Numbered from the stretch's first letter, positions 1 to 8,793 are shown. The stretch is 64,000 bases of DNA from Hwangdonia seohaensis (GCF_031932625.1 NZ_JAVSCK010000003.1:744001-808000), one strand, 5' to 3'. Numbers and translations: made by a program. Notes: generated by a model not told the origin, from the letters alone.

Positions 1-852
1 TTTTCACTTTATGGAAAAAACAGAAAACCACCTAAAGAATTTTTAGAAGGTATAGATGTTATGCTTTTTGATGTTCAGGATGTTGGGGTTCGGTTTTACA
101 CTTATATATCCACGCTTCATTACGTTATGGAAACTTCCGCAGAACTCAATATTCCGGTAATTGTGTTAGATCGTCCAAATCCTAACGGCCATTATATCGA
201 TGGGCCTATTTTAGAAGAAGACGTTACGAGTTTTGTGGGCATGCATCCCGTTCCCATTGTTTATGGGATGACCATTGGCGAGTACGGAAAGATGATAAAT
301 GGAGAAAAATGGTTGGATAACGAAATCCAATGCGACCTTACTGTCGTGCCATTACAACATTATACCCATGATTCGGAATATGATTTGCCCATAAAACCGT
401 CGCCTAATCTGCCCAATGCGAAATCTATTAATTTATATCCGAGCGTGTGTTTTTTTGAAGGCACTACGGTGAGTTGCGGACGCGGAACCGAAATGCAATT
501 CCAAATTTTCGGTGCACCTTTTTTACCTGAGGAGACATTTGATTTCAGTTTTACCCCTCAGCCAAATTTTGGGGCTAAAACACCCAAACACCAAGGAGAA
601 CTATGCTTCGGAAGGGATTTAAGAGATGTTGAACGACTGTCTGAGGTTAAACTCGATTGGTTAATTGAAGCTTATAAAGCCACAGCAGATAAAACCAAGT
701 TTTTTAATAACTTCTTTCCTAAATTGGCAGGAACTCAAAAATTACGGGAACAAATAGAAAGTGGTCTTTCTGAAGAAGCGATTAAGGAAACATGGAAACC
801 CGGATTGGAAGCATTTAGCAAAACCAGGGAAAAATACGTGTTGTATAAATAA
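1..852 (+). CDS. namZ: NamZ-type exo-beta-N-acetylmuramidase (DUF1343), 5' end outside window
   Basis: The frame is open from the first base, so the gene starts upstream; about 283 C-terminal residues are present. The sequence fits the DUF1343/NamZ family (GH171), whose characterised members release N-acetylmuramic acid from the non-reducing end of peptidoglycan chains. Visible family blocks are MLFDVQDVGVRFYTY, LDRPNPNGHYIDGP and YPSVCFFEGTTVSCGRGTE. The next gene starts 9 bases downstream, which suggests one transcript with the dehydrogenase and the MurT-like membrane protein. The signal peptide cannot be seen because the N-terminus is missing. Family assignment is firm; activity on MurNAc is inferred from the family. 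Confidence 0.88.
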   Translation, partial: FSLYGKNRKPPKEFLEGIDVMLFDVQDVGVRFYTYISTLHYVMETSAELNIPVIVLDRPNPNGHYIDGPILEEDVTSFVGMHPVPIVYGMTIGEYGKMINGEKWLDNEIQCDLTVVPLQHYTHDSEYDLPIKPSPNLPNAKSINLYPSVCFFEGTTVSCGRGTEMQFQIFGAPFLPEETFDFSFTPQPNFGAKTPKHQGELCFGRDLRDVERLSEVKLDWLIEAYKATADKTKFFNNFFPKLAGTQKLREQIESGLSEEAIKETWKPGLEAFSKTREKYVLYK

Positions 853-861
853 AAGGATTGG

Positions 862-3795
862 ATGAATATTGAAACCTCTACCGCAAAGGATTTTAATGCA
901 TTATCAACTATTTTGGAAGGCGAGTTGTTTACCGATGCACTCCACAAAACCATTTATGCCACCGATGCCTCTGTTTACAGAAAGTTGCCTTTAGGCGTTG
1001 CATATCCAAAAAGCAATCAGGATTTAAAAGCGCTGATTGAGTTTGCTACAATCAATAAAATCACGCTTATTCCAAGGGCTGCGGGTACCTCGTTAGCGGG
1101 TCAATGTGTGGGCGATGGTTTGGTGGTAGACCTATCAAAACACTTCACTAAAATTGTAAGTTTTGATGAGCAAAATAAAACCATAACCGTACAGCCAGGA
1201 GTAATACGGGATGAGCTTAATAATTTCCTAAAACCCTACGGACTTTTTTTTGGCCCCAATACATCCACAAGCAATCGGTGCATGATTGGTGGTATGGTAG
1301 GAAACAATTCTTCGGGGACAACCTCCATTAAATATGGCGTTACACGAGATAAAGTACTGCGGTTAAAAACCATTTTAAGTGATGGTTCCGAGGTGATTTT
1401 TGAGGATTTAAACACAGAAGAATTTCTTTTAAAAACGAAAGGGAAAAGTTTAGAGAGCAGCATTTATAAAACTTTACACCACGAGCTTTCCAATACCGAT
1501 AACCAATTAGAGATAAAAAACGAATTTCCTAAGCCTTCCATCCATAGAAGAAATAATGGCTACGCCGTCGATGAGTTGTTAAAATCAAAAATATTTGGAG
1601 GCGATGAGTCTCAAATCAACCTGTCAAAATTAATGGCAGGTAGCGAGGGTACTTTGGCATTTACGACGGAAATCACCTTAAAATTAGACGACGTTCCACC
1701 ATCCAAAAACATAATGGTGGCAGCGCATTTTCATTCCATTGAAGCCAGTATGAAAGCCGTGGTAATTGCCATGAAGCACAATTTATACACCTGCGAATTA
1801 ATGGATAAAACCATTTTGGATTGTACCAAAAATAATAGGGAACAAATCAAAAACAGGTTTTTCGTTGAAGATGATCCGAAAGCAATTCTTATGTTGGAAA
1901 TCTGTACCGATAACGATGCAGATTCCAATGCCTTGGCAGACGCTTTAATTTCTGATTTGCAAAAAAATAAATTAGGCTATGCTTTTCCAAAATTAATTGG
2001 GAATCAAATAAATCAAGCTTTAGAACTTAGAAAAGCCGGATTGGGTTTGCTCGGAAATATTATAGGCGACAATAAAGCCGTTGCCTGTATTGAAGATACC
2101 GCAGTCGATTTAAAGGATTTGCCAAATTATATTGCTGAGTTTTCAAAAATGATGGAAGATTTCGGACAAAATGCGGTGTACTATGCGCATGCTGGTGCTG
2201 GCGAATTGCACTTAAGGCCCATTCTTAATTTGAAAAAACAAGAAGATGTCGTGCTGTTCAGGGAAATAACGTCCAAAACCGCAGAATTGGTTAAAAAATA
2301 TGGGGGCTCTTTTAGTGGCGAGCATGGAGATGGCATTGTGCGAGCAGAGTTTATACCTAAAATGATAGGCGAAAAAAACTATGCCCTTTTAAAACGAATC
2401 AAACAAACCTTCGACCCCAATAATGTATTCAACAAAGGAAAGATTATCGATGCCTTTTCAATGGACGAAAACCTGAGGTACGAGGTAGATCGGGTGGAGC
2501 CGGATATAAAAACCATTCAGGATTTTTCCGATAGTTTAGGCATTTTAAGAGCTGCCGAAAAATGTAATGGTTCTGGCGACTGCAGAAAGCTTCCGGATGC
2601 CGGTGGTACCATGTGCCCCAGTTACAGAGCAACAAAAAATGAAAAAGACACCACTCGGGCAAGGGCAAATGCATTACGGGAATTTTTAACGCATTCCGAT
2701 AAAAAAAACAAGTTCAATCACAAAGAATTGTATGAGGTTTTCGATTTGTGTTTAAGCTGTAAAGCATGTGCCAGCGAGTGCCCGAGTAATGTGGATATAG
2801 CAACTTTAAAGGCAGAGTTTTTATATCAATATCACAAAGAAAACGGTCTGCCTTTAAGAAGTAAACTCTTTGGAAATAGCACGAACCTTAATAAGTTAGG
2901 CAGCATAACGCCACGGTTAACCAATTTTTTGTTGAATACCAAAATCACCAAAAACTTTTTGGGGATTGCATCACAACGAAGCATTCCAAAATTGGAAGCG
3001 ATTACATTTTTCAATTGGTACAAAAAGAACAAAAAAAGGCTTGATACCGCGCCCTGCAAAAACGGTGAGGTTTATCTTTTTATAGATGAATTTGTGAATT
3101 ATTACGATGTGCCTGTTGGTATTGACGCCATCGAACTTTTAACAACATTGGGTTACAAAGTAAATATCACTAATCATAAAGAAAGCGGTCGTGGTTTTAT
3201 ATCCAAAGGCATGTTGGGAAAAGCAAAAAAACTGGCTGATTTTAACGTTAGGTTTTTTAAGAATCGTATTTTTGAGGATGTTCCGTTAGTAGGTTTGGAA
3301 CCTTCTGCAATTTTAACCTTTAGGGATGAATACGTAAGACTTGCAGACGATAAAGAAGCTGCAAAAAATATTGCCAAACACACCTTTACCGTTGAAGAGT
3401 TTATAACAGGTGAATTAAACGATGGACGAATAAATTCCAACCAGTTTACAGCAGAAAAACAGGTGGTTAAAATTCATGGGCATTGCCATCAAAAAGCTTT
3501 GAGTAGCATGGAATCAGCTTTTAAAATGCTTAGCATTCCTAAAAACTATACCGTTACAATCATTAATTCCGGTTGCTGCGGAATGGCAGGTTCCTTTGGT
3601 TATGAAAAAGAACATTATGCATTAAGTATGCAGGTGGGTGAGGACACCCTGTTTCCAAAAATAAGAAACATGGTCGACCAAACGATTATTGTCGCTTCGG
3701 GTACGAGTTGCCGCCATCAAATTAAAGACGGCACAGATAAAAACGCTAAACATGCCATAAGTGTGTTAAGGGCAGCACTTTTGCAACAAAATTGA
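862..3795 (+). CDS. FAD/Fe-S D-2-hydroxyacid (D-lactate-type) dehydrogenase, YdiJ-like
   Basis: A 977-residue fusion of an FAD-binding glycolate/D-lactate oxidase module and a CCG-type iron-sulfur module. The N-terminal FAD loop is PRAAGTSLAGQ (residues 71-81). The flavin-oxidase C-terminal signature GEHGDG lies at about 486-491, preceded by HAGAGELHLRP. A 4Fe-4S motif CxxCxxCxxxC (C630, 633, 636, 640) follows an earlier Cys cluster near CNGSGDC. The CCG module ends with HGHCHQKAL and NSGCCGMAG (C905-906). There is no signal peptide, so it is cytoplasmic or membrane-peripheral and would pass electrons to the quinone pool. Size and layout match E. coli YdiJ. D-lactate is an attractive substrate because MurNAc-6-phosphate cleavage yields D-lactate and the neighbours look like MurNAc salvage. 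D-2-hydroxyglutarate or glycolate are alternatives. Confidence 0.85.
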   Translation: MNIETSTAKDFNALSTILEGELFTDALHKTIYATDASVYRKLPLGVAYPKSNQDLKALIEFATINKITLIPRAAGTSLAGQCVGDGLVVDLSKHFTKIVSFDEQNKTITVQPGVIRDELNNFLKPYGLFFGPNTSTSNRCMIGGMVGNNSSGTTSIKYGVTRDKVLRLKTILSDGSEVIFEDLNTEEFLLKTKGKSLESSIYKTLHHELSNTDNQLEIKNEFPKPSIHRRNNGYAVDELLKSKIFGGDESQINLSKLMAGSEGTLAFTTEITLKLDDVPPSKNIMVAAHFHSIEASMKAVVIAMKHNLYTCELMDKTILDCTKNNREQIKNRFFVEDDPKAILMLEICTDNDADSNALADALISDLQKNKLGYAFPKLIGNQINQALELRKAGLGLLGNIIGDNKAVACIEDTAVDLKDLPNYIAEFSKMMEDFGQNAVYYAHAGAGELHLRPILNLKKQEDVVLFREITSKTAELVKKYGGSFSGEHGDGIVRAEFIPKMIGEKNYALLKRIKQTFDPNNVFNKGKIIDAFSMDENLRYEVDRVEPDIKTIQDFSDSLGILRAAEKCNGSGDCRKLPDAGGTMCPSYRATKNEKDTTRARANALREFLTHSDKKNKFNHKELYEVFDLCLSCKACASECPSNVDIATLKAEFLYQYHKENGLPLRSKLFGNSTNLNKLGSITPRLTNFLLNTKITKNFLGIASQRSIPKLEAITFFNWYKKNKKRLDTAPCKNGEVYLFIDEFVNYYDVPVGIDAIELLTTLGYKVNITNHKESGRGFISKGMLGKAKKLADFNVRFFKNRIFEDVPLVGLEPSAILTFRDEYVRLADDKEAAKNIAKHTFTVEEFITGELNDGRINSNQFTAEKQVVKIHGHCHQKALSSMESAFKMLSIPKNYTVTIINSGCCGMAGSFGYEKEHYALSMQVGEDTLFPKIRNMVDQTIIVASGTSCRHQIKDGTDKNAKHAISVLRAALLQQN

Positions 3796-3847
3796 GTGTT
3801 CGCTTTTAAAAAGAAAGAACGTTAAGTTTAATAATTTAAACCATAAT

Positions 3848-5044
3848 ATGGGTACAGCTATAACATATGTTGAAACCAAAAGAACGCAATCTATTGATGT
3901 TTTTAGGGCAGTAACCATGTTCTTGATGATTTTTGTAAACGATATTCCATCTTTAAAAGAAGTGCCAAATTGGTTAAAGCACACGGCGGCACAAGAAGAT
4001 GGGATGGGGCTGTCGGATGTTGTATTTCCATTATTTTTATTTATCGTAGGCCTTTCAATTCCTCTGGCTATAAACACCAGAAGAAAAAAGGGATATAATG
4101 AAGTCTCCACAGCAATGCATATTGTTTCCAGGACCATTGCTTTATTGGTTATGGGCGTGTTAATGGTAAATATTGGTCGGATTAATCCCGATTTGATGCC
4201 TTTTGGAAAAAGTGTTTGGCAAATATTAATGACGGTGGGAATTATGCTAGTCTGGCTGTATTACAAACCTATTGCATACTTAACCAAAGCAGGGGTAATC
4301 GCGTTAAAATGTTTAGGCATAGGTATTTTATTGTATTTGGTTTTTGTGTTTAAAGGCGGAACAGCCGATAATCTCATAGGAATAAAGCCTTATTGGTGGG
4401 GGATTTTAGGATTGATTGGTTGGGCATACCTTTTAAATGCATTCTTTTTTATGTTTTTGGGCTCTAAAATAAGATATATCATTTTAGGGTGGTTGCTGTT
4501 GTTTTTGTTCAATATCCAAGAGTTTGGGTATTTCACAGACTTGCCATCTTTTAAAATTGTGGTTAGTGCTTCCAATCATTTATTGGTGATGCTAGGCGTG
4601 TTATGCACTGTTTTGCTGTTGCGTTATAAAGAGCAAAAAAATGAAAATAGATTTTTGTGGATTCTATTGGTTATTGGAGTAGCTCTAATTGCCCTTGGGT
4701 TTTTTATCAGACCATCATTTATAATTTCAAAAATATTGGCTACACCTTCATGGACCATTATTTGTGGCGGCATATCATTTTTGTTATTTGGCCTATTTTA
4801 TATTGTTGTTGATAAATGGGGGCAATCTGCATGGGCCAACATTATAAAACCGGCGGGAACCAGCACCCTTACTTGTTATTTATTGCCATTTTTAATATAT
4901 CCCTTAATGTCTTTATTGAATTTTAGATGGCCTGAATTTGCAACACATGGTTGGGCAGGTATTATAAAATCATTGCTTTTTGCCCTGGTTGTTATAATAA
5001 TAACGGGAGGTTTAGAGAGAATAAAAATTAAACTGAAAGTGTAA
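3848..5044 (+). CDS. MurT-like / DUF5009 multi-pass inner-membrane protein
   Basis: A 398-residue integral membrane protein with about ten hydrophobic helices. The start region KRTQSIDVFRAVTMFLMIF followed by LSDVVFPLFLFIVGLS is the signature of the DUF5009/heparan-alpha-glucosaminide N-acetyltransferase-like family, related to acyltransferase_3. Bacterial members are often annotated as transmembrane acyltransferases. A Tannerella forsythia member of this broad family was described as the MurNAc transporter MurT (recalled, not checked). The gene lies 52 bases after the dehydrogenase and in the same direction as namZ, which fits uptake of MurNAc. Transport versus acetyl transfer cannot be decided from sequence. 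Confidence 0.7.
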   Translation: MGTAITYVETKRTQSIDVFRAVTMFLMIFVNDIPSLKEVPNWLKHTAAQEDGMGLSDVVFPLFLFIVGLSIPLAINTRRKKGYNEVSTAMHIVSRTIALLVMGVLMVNIGRINPDLMPFGKSVWQILMTVGIMLVWLYYKPIAYLTKAGVIALKCLGIGILLYLVFVFKGGTADNLIGIKPYWWGILGLIGWAYLLNAFFFMFLGSKIRYIILGWLLLFLFNIQEFGYFTDLPSFKIVVSASNHLLVMLGVLCTVLLLRYKEQKNENRFLWILLVIGVALIALGFFIRPSFIISKILATPSWTIICGGISFLLFGLFYIVVDKWGQSAWANIIKPAGTSTLTCYLLPFLIYPLMSLLNFRWPEFATHGWAGIIKSLLFALVVIIITGGLERIKIKLKV

Positions 5045-5116
5045 ACTTAATGCTTAATAAAGGTCGATTGATTTTAAGTTACATTCCGAAGGAATAAAGT
5101 CAATTTATAATTATTA

Positions 5117-5875
5117 TTAATCCAGCATCGTGTTTAAAGACACAAATTGATATCCCTTATGCTTTAATGTTTTAATGAGGTTTTCCAATTCCAAATAAAA
5201 TTTATCCGTACGATCGGGGTGTGTACCAATGTGGCTTAAAAGTAAAAAACCGTGGAGTGATTCCTCAGATTCATAATCTAAAATAGACTTGTAAATAGTT
5301 TTGGTACTTTTATAGTTTTTGTCTTTGGGCGTAGTGTAATCGGCATGTGAAAGTGTTCCTTTTGTAAAGTTAATAAGCGACAGGTTGTTCTTCTTGGTCC
5401 ACGAGGTAATGGTGCTATCGTTCCATTCGTAAGGTGGCAAATAGTAGTTGGCATCGGTTTTGTTGATGCCGAATTTTTTCATTTCAGAATAATTCAATTT
5501 TAAATCTTCGTTAAACTCGCTTTCGGTTACCAACAGTTTTTTGTCTGCTGTCCAATCATTATACAACAAATGTTTGTTGGAATGCGCTCCCAAATAATGG
5601 CCATCTTTTTTTAAATCTGAAATAAGTGCGTGAAATTCTTTATTTCAATAAAAATCACCTGTAAAAAAGAATGAAGCTTTAATGTTTTCCTGCTTCAAAA
5701 CTTGTAAAATATGAGTGCCACCGTCGGCATATTCGTGACCGGAAAACATCAAATGAATGTTCTTCTCTTTGAGGTTTCCCCGTACAATAGCACCCGTTAA
5801 ATCTAATTCACGGTTTTCTTTTTTTACTTTTTTTTTACATCGGCTTCCAAAGAAGCTAAATAAAACACCAAACAA
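5117..5875 (-). pseudogene. Polysaccharide deacetylase (CE4-like) domain, broken by in-frame TGA and lacking its own start
   Basis: Two open stretches on the minus strand (5875-5645 and 5644-5117) are in the same frame and separated only by TGA at 5647-5645. Across it the protein reads KASFFFTGDFY, stop, NKEFHALISDLKKDGHYLGAH, the usual continuous NodB-like sequence; a CGA or AGA arginine codon is expected at the stop. HSNKH supplies the HxxxH metal site, and SGHEYADGG replaces the common TFDDG motif. The frame overlaps the end of the GH9 gene and has no plausible signal peptide. Its ATG at 5875 lies inside the GH9 coding region. It therefore reads best as a C-terminal domain of a former GH9-deacetylase fusion, now separated by a -1 shift. 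Confidence 0.75.
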
Positions 5876-7611
5876 GCGGTACCGTCCATGGTGGGTTCGT
5901 TTGTAGAATAATCGCCAACATCGTCATGATAGACCACAAAATCCGATTGAAAATCGGCATAAGGGTCGGCGTTAAGTAGCTGTAACCCTTTAAGATTATT
6001 GTAAATAGACCCATAAACAGGACCATCGACCAATCCGCCATCGGTTTGGTAACCGTGTAAATGATTTAGTGAGGAATGCGGATAAATAGGGGAGTCGCCG
6101 TAACCTTCTGGCAGTCCAACTATCATGCTGGTTCCCCACGGGTTGCATCCAAACAGCCAATCCCTTAAGGCAGCTTCCATTTCCAAATAGGTGTCATCTC
6201 CTGTTAATTCTCTGTAAGCTTTGGCTTGAGTTAAAGTAGCTGTAACCAAATTATTGGAGCACCAAATAAATGGCACGCCGATAAGGAATGGATTGTCTTT
6301 ACCACGTTGCGCAACAGCTTCTAAACCAAATTTATAATAGTCTGTTACGGTTTTTTTATCATCTGTATTAGCAATAAGAGCCAACTCGTTATGCCCCGCG
6401 TTGTAGAACGGATAATATTGATAGTGCTTTGCTGTGTCTTGTCCCATCCAAGGCGTTACTTTTTCAGAAGACGCATAATTTAAAGCTTCACTGTAATAGG
6501 TTTTGTCGTTTGTGAGTTTGTAAAGCGTGGCAGCGGCCAATTCCATGTCGTCGTACCAATTATCTTCCTCGTAAAAATACGGCGATGTGGCTGGAGCTGT
6601 TTGCATGGTACCTGGTTTCGTTTTTCCAAAGGCATAAGCGTCTTTGGCTTTTTGGGTTAACTTTTCGGTATACTCAGGAAAAAAAGGCGCTAATACCTCT
6701 GCACCAATTCCAAAGGAAGACGCAAATTTCCCGGCAGTCGATGATACACCGGTGGTTCGGTTTTTGTTTTTAAACAAACCTTGAATTTCTCCATTAACAA
6801 AATAAACCGGTCTGCCTTTAAATTCTGGGTGATAAACAACACTATCTTTGTTTGGTAATCTGTATCCGGCATGATCTCTGTCATCGGCAATTTGGTTGTA
6901 ATATTCTGTTGACGACGGATTCATTTTAATAAGCCAATCCATGCCAAATTTAGCTTCGTCAATAACATCAGGAATACCGTTGGAACCTTCTAATCCATAT
7001 GCTTGGTGAGTATCTCCAAAAGCTTCGGGATTTTCTCTGTAAGCGTATAGCAATTGATAAATAGCATTGGCAGAAGTTGCGGTATATTGGAGGTAATCTG
7101 TAGCATCATGCCAACCTCCTGCAACATCAATATAAGAGCCGTCGGGTTTTTCGGGATGGTAAATAATAAAACCATCATCTACGTGACAGGAGTCTTTAAG
7201 ATACGGATTGAACCCACAACGTTGCTGTCTCATGTATTTTAAGAGAAAATCGGCAGTGCCATCATACACATTATCGTCAATTCTAAAAACAGGCGATTTG
7301 GTGTTTTTGGCCATGATGTAATAACTGCCAACTTCGTTGAAATCTGAAAAATCCAAGCGGTAAGATGTTTCAAACGGTCCAAACCAGCCTTTAGCTTCAA
7401 CGCTGTTAAAAGACGCCACAATGGCATCGGTCTTTGAGTTGTGCAGGGTAAATTCCTTAACCGTTATATTATCTTTTGATCCGATAACAGCCACTTTAAT
7501 GGTATTGGGTTGATATCCCATTTGGTTGATTCTAATCCAGGATTGATGTTCTTCTTCAGAACATCCCAAATTCAAAAAAGCTATAACAAAAAGAAGAGCT
7601 AAATGTCTCAT
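5824..7611 (-). CDS. Glycoside hydrolase family 9 lipoprotein
   Basis: A 595-residue secreted lipoprotein with lipobox Cys17 (LNLGC). An N-terminal Ig-like CelD_N domain (about residues 24-105) precedes the GH9 barrel. The conserved aspartate block GGWHDATDY lies at 165-173 (D169, D172), and the C-terminal acid block DYSTNEPTMDGT contains Glu572. Family members are mainly endo- or exo-beta-1,4-glucanases and xyloglucan-active enzymes; some act on glucosamine-containing chains. The stop codon directly follows A AAA AAG. Adding one A to the run would continue the protein as DVKKKVKKENRELDL into the deacetylase domain. The gene is transcribed towards the peptidoglycan cluster and away from the SusCD locus, so it is probably a separate unit. 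Confidence 0.9.
   Translation of the reverse strand: MRHLALLFVIAFLNLGCSEEEHQSWIRINQMGYQPNTIKVAVIGSKDNITVKEFTLHNSKTDAIVASFNSVEAKGWFGPFETSYRLDFSDFNEVGSYYIMAKNTKSPVFRIDDNVYDGTADFLLKYMRQQRCGFNPYLKDSCHVDDGFIIYHPEKPDGSYIDVAGGWHDATDYLQYTATSANAIYQLLYAYRENPEAFGDTHQAYGLEGSNGIPDVIDEAKFGMDWLIKMNPSSTEYYNQIADDRDHAGYRLPNKDSVVYHPEFKGRPVYFVNGEIQGLFKNKNRTTGVSSTAGKFASSFGIGAEVLAPFFPEYTEKLTQKAKDAYAFGKTKPGTMQTAPATSPYFYEEDNWYDDMELAAATLYKLTNDKTYYSEALNYASSEKVTPWMGQDTAKHYQYYPFYNAGHNELALIANTDDKKTVTDYYKFGLEAVAQRGKDNPFLIGVPFIWCSNNLVTATLTQAKAYRELTGDDTYLEMEAALRDWLFGCNPWGTSMIVGLPEGYGDSPIYPHSSLNHLHGYQTDGGLVDGPVYGSIYNNLKGLQLLNADPYADFQSDFVVYHDDVGDYSTNEPTMDGTACLVFYLASLEADVKKK
5827..5836 (-). other. Slippery A9-G run at end of GH9 gene
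   Basis: On the minus strand the sequence reads GTA AAA AAA AAG TAA in the GH9 frame. The last seven bases before the stop are A AAA AAG, the heptamer used for programmed -1 frameshifting in E. coli dnaX. A -1 slip, or an RNA polymerase adding one A on the nine-base run, moves reading into the deacetylase frame without a stop. Whether slippage happens, or the run is a simple deletion or sequencing error, cannot be told here. Confidence 0.6.
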
Positions 7612-7745
7612 AAAATGTAGTGTGTTTCGTAACAGTTGGTTAAAACTAATTAAATTTATACACTAATTAAAGGTTTTATGCTTTGTTTTTTGAAAGTGTG
7701 GCGCATCAATAAAAAGAATGTCGCTACTTAAGATGAAAATCGGGC

Positions 7746-7781
7746 CAAATGTAAAAAATGAAGCAGATTTAATTACATTTG
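7746..7781. promoter_or_regulatory. Divergent -7 elements in an inverted repeat
   Basis: CAAATGTAA (7746-7754) and TTACATTTG (7773-7781) are perfect inverted copies. Each contains TACATTTG, which fits the flavobacterial -7 consensus TAnnTTTG, one reading left towards the GH9 gene and one right towards the small membrane protein at 7807. No clear TTG -33 element lies at the expected distance on either strand, so this may be an operator as well as, or instead of, two promoters. Confidence 0.4.
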
Positions 7782-7806
7782 TTTTTGTTAACACTAAATT
7801 TTTAAG

Positions 7807-8052
7807 TTGAATATATTTGAGATTATTGGTTGGTTTGGGGCCTTGTTATTTATTTTCGCTTATCTATTATTAAGCTTTAATAAGATTAAGGCAGACAAAA
7901 CACCCTACCAATTAATGAATGTTTTGGGGGCGATATGCCTCATGATTAATTCGTACAAGATAGACGACGACCCTAATTTTATATTAAATTTTGTATGGAT
8001 GTGTATTGGGGTAATTGCCATTATGAGTATTATCCGAGCTAAAAGTAAATAG
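7807..8052 (+). CDS. CBU_0592-like small membrane protein, TTG start
   Basis: An 81-residue protein with three hydrophobic helices (about 6-24, 35-48 and 56-74). The segment IIGWFGALLFIFAYLLLSF with a following INSYKID-type loop resembles the small CBU_0592-like membrane family of unknown function. TTG is the first usable start in frame, and no ATG is available before the conserved segment. It sits between the GH9 gene and the tetR gene, converges on tetR with a 6-base gap, and has no obvious functional partner. The gene is very likely real; the role is unknown. Confidence 0.65.
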   Translation: MNIFEIIGWFGALLFIFAYLLLSFNKIKADKTPYQLMNVLGAICLMINSYKIDDDPNFILNFVWMCIGVIAIMSIIRAKSK

Positions 8053-8058
8053 TTTCTT

Positions 8059-8670
8059 TTAAGTGATTTCCACGGTCATGTCCATGTTTAAAATTTCGAA
8101 AGCCGCTTTTTTGTACTGCAGCAATTTTTCATTATAAACTTCTTCATCATCAAATAAGGATAGGTAATAATACACCCCTTCAACCATTATAAAAATAAGG
8201 TCTGACGTTTGTTTTGAATTTTCAATTTGTAAATGGCCATCTATTTTTGCCGCCTCTATAACTTCGGATAATAATTGCCTTAAATGATTGTGCAGTTCTT
8301 TAAATTCGGTTTTAATTCTTTGACTTCTAAAAATTAAGCTGAAACAACTGTAAAACACACCATCATCAAAAAGCGCATTCCACTCCCTGGAAAATAAGTT
8401 GTCCACTACTTTAATAAGTCGGTCTCTGCTATTTAGCTGTTCTTCTTCAGCAAGATAAATAAACCTGTAGCTTTCTAAAATAAAATTAATTAATCCAAAA
8501 ATAAGCTCTTCTTTTGAAGTGAAATAGTGGATTATCAAACTAGGATTTACTCCCATTTCTTTTGCCACTTTGGCAATCGAGGCATTTTCTAAACCTTCTC
8601 TTTTGGCTACATTGTAAAACGCCGAAACAATCTCTTTTTGCCTGGTTTTCTTTAAGCTTTTTCTACCCAT
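8059..8670 (-). CDS. TetR/AcrR-family transcriptional regulator
   Basis: A 203-residue regulator. The N-terminal helix-turn-helix (about residues 12-58) reads TRQKEIVSAFYNVAKREG, then IAKVAKEMGVNPSLIIHYF, a typical TetR_N pattern. The C-terminal ligand domain is divergent and BetI-like in feel. The gene is divergent from susC with a 156-base gap holding three AACGTT-core sites, two of which bracket the predicted susC -7 element. Autoregulation and repression of the SusCD locus are therefore likely. TetR control is unusual for a locus with SusC/SusD, where hybrid two-component, SusR, AraC or ECF-sigma control is the rule. Many TetR proteins sense lipids or acyl-CoA; the ligand here is unknown. 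Confidence 0.88.
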   Translation of the reverse strand: MGRKSLKKTRQKEIVSAFYNVAKREGLENASIAKVAKEMGVNPSLIIHYFTSKEELIFGLINFILESYRFIYLAEEEQLNSRDRLIKVVDNLFSREWNALFDDGVFYSCFSLIFRSQRIKTEFKELHNHLRQLLSEVIEAAKIDGHLQIENSKQTSDLIFIMVEGVYYYLSLFDDEEVYNEKLLQYKKAAFEILNMDMTVEIT

Positions 8671-8715
8671 GCTACGAATATAAACATAATTTTTTTTTCA
8701 ATAAAAATAAATTGA

Positions 8716-8748
8716 TTGAACGTTTATTTAATTTAATTTTTATATTAG
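8716..8748 (+). promoter_or_regulatory. Predicted susC promoter
   Basis: TTG at 8716-8718 and TATATTAG at 8741-8748 are separated by 22 bases, inside the 17-23 range of the Bacteroidota TTG/TAnnTTTG promoter; the -7 box has one mismatch (A for T). Transcription would start near 8755, about 70 bases before the susC ATG. Confidence 0.5.
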
Positions 8749-8793
8749 CCAAACGTTTATTGAGATTCTTTACGAAAAATGCAACAAACGTTG
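8718..8793. promoter_or_regulatory. Three AACGTT-core sites, likely TetR operators
   Basis: AACGTTTATT occurs exactly at 8719-8728 and 8752-8761, 33 bases apart (about three helical turns). A third core (AAACGTTG) is at 8786-8793. The middle copy contains the perfect palindrome AAACGTTT. The first site fills the spacer just after the -33 TTG and the second lies at the predicted start point of susC, a layout suited to repression. Assignment to the adjacent TetR protein is inferred. Confidence 0.45.

Noticed and set aside
5645..5647. TGA in the deacetylase as selenocysteine
   Set aside because: Relatives are expected to have arginine, not cysteine, at this position, no selenocysteine insertion hairpin is apparent, and no selenoprotein genes are seen.
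5117..7611. GH9/deacetylase as part of the SusCD locus
   Set aside because: Opposite strand, separated by the small membrane gene and tetR; no shared operator sequence found upstream of the GH9 gene.
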